Below, piece by piece: positions 61,111 through 64,000 of a stretch of DNA of 64,000 nucleotides. The notes beneath the pieces were generated by a model. The model worked only from the letters and a program-made list of their open reading frames with translations, ran no database searches and was not told where the DNA came from. The position numbers and the translations under genes are program-made. Source of the DNA: Apostichopus japonicus. Lineage: Eukaryota > Echinodermata > Holothuroidea > Aspidochirotida > Stichopodidae. The DNA lies in assembly GCF_037975245.1 (NCBI RefSeq), contig NC_092580.1, positions 32,577,001 through 32,641,000 on the forward strand, read 5' to 3'. Numbering within the stretch: the stretch's first letter is position 1; the number at the start of each line of letters is the position of its first letter.

Positions 61111-62714
61111 TAGGGCTGTGAGTTTTCGTTTAAAGACCTAAATGTTTAAACGGCCGATTTTTCGTTCGTTTAAACGTTTAAACGTTCACGAAAATCGCGA
61201 GAAAACGCCGAGCATAAAGGCGTGGGGTCCAGGGGACCGCCCTAGGGCCCTGGTGGGGCGAAGACCCCGGAAAAGGAAAAGGAATTTTTTGCGTGTCTGG
61301 CGATAAAAAAATTCGCAGTTGAGGATGCAAAATACTGACAACTTTTTGAATTTAAATTGTCACGAAGCTGATGAAAAATTTTAAATGACAAGTTAGAGTA
61401 GCTGTATTATGTTATAAAATGAAAAGAGATTTAATCTGTTTTACAATCTCTAAAAAGTTTAACTTACAGAACCTCCGATATTATGAAACAAAAAACGTTC
61501 GGCAAAGCCCCGTTTCTAGAATGCCTAACAATGAATAGCGCGCACAAAACGTACATCAGTTTACAACTGCAGTACGGTTTTACCTTAGAACTTAAATACT
61601 ACGGTAGGATACTGTATATGTGCTCAGAATTTTCCCAGGTACAAACTGCGCGCTCATCCCGTCTAACACCTGCTTGTTAACATTTTGGCACGTTTCCAAG
61701 AAACGTTTCATGGAGTATTCCCCATGATACACGAGGCACAGTTAATACACGCAGCACAAGATATCAAGCTATGGTCATCTTTATGAAAGTAAACCTTGTA
61801 ATAAAATATGTTTTAGGCCACACGGCATGATTAACTTATTTCCATGTTCTTGTAGAAAACGTCAAGTTCGCAAAATACAATTGGTTGTGTTTTTGTAGTT
61901 ACGTGAGATCCGTAACAGACGAGTTGGTTAGGCTATTTGCTATACACTTAACTATGGTAGGACATTATTTTTACCGTATTTTTGGAAATTCTAGAAAATG
62001 CTTTCTTTTCCCCCCGCTTAACACCAGATGTGGTCTTCGGTTTATTCATAAATGGGTGTACTAGAGCCTTGTATACATGACATTAGTTGCATTTAGCACG
62101 ATTTGCCAGTTTCTTGTGAATTTTTCGAAAGTGTTTAGCTGGATCTGTCGTAAAATTTGAAAGGTGTACAACTTACTTTTCGTACACAATTGGTAATTTC
62201 TCTACTGATTTGCAGAGTTTTTTTTACGATCTCCAATCGATACATTTCCCTTGATCATGTATTTGAACAACTATTACCAAGTCAAGTATTCGACCCGGTA
62301 TTGTCTGGTCGGAGAGTTCAACGTGATGGACAGGGATTGTAATCATTTCGATCGAACTTGCATTGACTGGATTATCTGCGCCGCCGCTGTCGGCTCGATA
62401 TAAAGTACACTTGTGCCGCGAATCAGGAAGTTTTCACAAAAGGATAACAGCTTTCAAGTTTAAGCAATTCATATCGCCGGATACATGGGGGGGTGGACAA
62501 AAGTAGGATTACGTTCGCGGTTTATGATTCGACTGATCGTAAGTTGTGTTGTTATTTCGCTTAGTAGACAAAATAAACACGGGAATGGATACGCGATTTT
62601 TGCCAATAATTTAATTTTCAGTTGATATCATAGTTTCGTTTAAACGTTCATAAGGTTTTATTAAACGTTTAAACGATGTTTCGTTCGTTTACACGTTTAA
62701 ACGGCACAGCACTA
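61111..62714. mobile_element. hAT-type element, 1604 bp
   Basis: Ends TAGGGCTGTG and, from the right, TAGTGCTGTG are inverted and flanked by a perfect 8-bp duplication GTAGATAT (61103-61110 and 62715-62722). Subterminal regions are packed with overlapping palindromes GTTTAAACGTTTAAACG at both ends (about 61150-61185 and 62637-62702), candidate transposase-binding sites. The interior is a patchwork with one GC-rich stretch (61215-61275) and no recognisable transposase; the longest frame (61483-61680) shows no domain. Confidence 0.93.
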
Positions 62715-62722
62715 GTAGATAT

Positions 62723-64000
62723 TAGCTCAATCTTTTGTTTGATATAAATCTAATTAATGAATAGCCTAGAATGCCTTAGAATTCACCATTTTATGTCAAT
62801 TTTTTTCTGGGAAGATCCCTTACCCTCCCCCACCACCCCCCCCCCTACACTAGAGTTGGCTTCAACAACCTCAGGGCCAGACCTCTTCAAGTATTAAGAT
62901 ACAAGGCGTAGCATACTAACACTACAACAAGTAACAGGCCAAGATTATGACGCAGCTCAATAAACAGACTAGTGAGAGTACAGCCTAGATGCAGGCCAGG
63001 CTATCTAGTTGATTTATATCATATCTTATTAGCCTAGGCCTCTAGCTACCCCAAAACCGGAAGTTCAAAGTATACTTAAATTTCCTTGAATATGCTTTTT
63101 GGTCTTGTATACAATACACCACACTTAGAAAGTATAATGCATTTTCAGGAAAACTTACAACTCACAGACTATGATCAGGTGAATACACAAGCGTGCCATG
63201 CTAATTCACCCGATGATCAGGTAGATAGCCATAAATTTCCAATAAATGGGTAAAATAATAATTTATGAAAGTGTCACAAAATACAATATTTTCTGTCACC
63301 TTATTTCATTGTGGCAATTATGGCCATTTTTGTTGAGGCTTGTTAGGCTAACATTGCGAATGATAAAGCAAAATCTTGCCTTACAAACACAACAACTTCA
63401 GTGTTTATCAGTGTTGTTACGTTTGTGTAACACTGCATGAAGTAAGAGGACAAGCGAAGCATAAACCACCATACTTACTAAGTACACTACTTTAGTCTAA
63501 GGCCTTGTCATGAATAATAATGTAGAAGCATGGTGGGCTCATAATTGACGCATCTAAGGATTTGATCAACGATGTCTATCAGGGAAAAATCCAAATCACT
63601 CAACTGTATGTGTTTTTCATATGTGTAGTTCTTCAGAATTGTTATGATCTCAAAACTGTTAAGGTTCTGTGCTTATGCACCGTACAATTGAGCAGAATTT
63701 GACCACAAAATGTCTGCCGTGTCAAGTTCTTTCATACCCCTAAATTGACACATGCGTCGATAAGCCAACTGTAGTGTAGGCCTTAGTATACATCCATTGA
63801 CTTAAGATGCTGTTTGCTATGCTCTGAGCCTCTAAGCTCAGACAGGTCAGGTCCCAGAGAGTAGTGTTATCATATTGAGGTAATGTTGGTTACTTTTAGG
63901 GTGTAAGATTTCCAAATGCCCAAAATACATGCAAAACTGGGGGGAGGGTGTTAAAAGCTTAAAGAATACCACAACTTGGTCAGCAAATAGCTGAAATGGA
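62723..64000. other. Upstream sequence beyond the hAT element
   Basis: No gene seen. ACCGGAAGT at 63054-63062 is an ETS-type site of the kind found in housekeeping promoters, but a single 9-mer is weak evidence for the ARIH2 promoter. A C-rich tract lies at 62827-62846. Confidence 0.3.

Noticed and set aside
63054-63062. ETS site as ARIH2 promoter
   Set aside because: A single short match without CpG-rich context or a defined first exon is not enough.

Overview
This is an AT-rich, intron-dominated stretch of an animal nuclear genome. The only convincing protein-coding gene is an orthologue of ARIH2 (TRIAD1, an RBR-type E3 ubiquitin ligase of the Ariadne family) on the minus strand. It can be assembled as 13 coding exons between 58918 and 25011, with consistent splice phases and a 484-residue product. 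High similarity to the vertebrate protein, DIRS and hAT transposons, a tRNA-Ser gene and poly(G)/poly(C) runs suggest a marine invertebrate, perhaps an echinoderm. The species call is inference only.

Layout: 1-24.8 kb lies downstream of ARIH2. It holds a candidate TA-flanked element (2210-6789) that encloses a decayed zinc-finger-like gene, an hAT MITE (6988-7593), an hAT-like element with a second hAT MITE nested in it (8366-10271 and 9182-9624), a tRNA-Ser(GCT) gene (12152-12233), a fold-back element with hammerhead-like arms (14812-14943) and a 150-bp satellite (21581-22127). From 25.0 to 58.9 kb is ARIH2. Its introns hold a 13-copy tandem array of the 3' end of its own exon 11 (26313-27802), an older similar array next to exon 10, a 7.96-kb modular TA-flanked transposon (32038-39997), a 6.4-kb DIRS-like tyrosine-recombinase retrotransposon (41272-47681) and a 1.3-kb minisatellite (49900-51250). 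From 59 to 64 kb lies upstream of the ARIH2 start codon and contains a 1.6-kb hAT element with an intact 8-bp target duplication.

The ARIH2 exons encode, in order, an acidic N-terminus, RING1, IBR, the catalytic Rcat/RING2 and the Ariadne domain. All visible zinc ligands and the catalytic cysteine are kept, so the gene looks functional despite heavy transposon load. Most short open frames elsewhere are translations of repeats or chance frames. The most unusual signals are the arrays of ARIH2 exon 3' ends with their splice donors, the left-left-right-right architecture of the 7.96-kb transposon, and the DIRS element whose internal region is an exact reverse complement of its joined ends.
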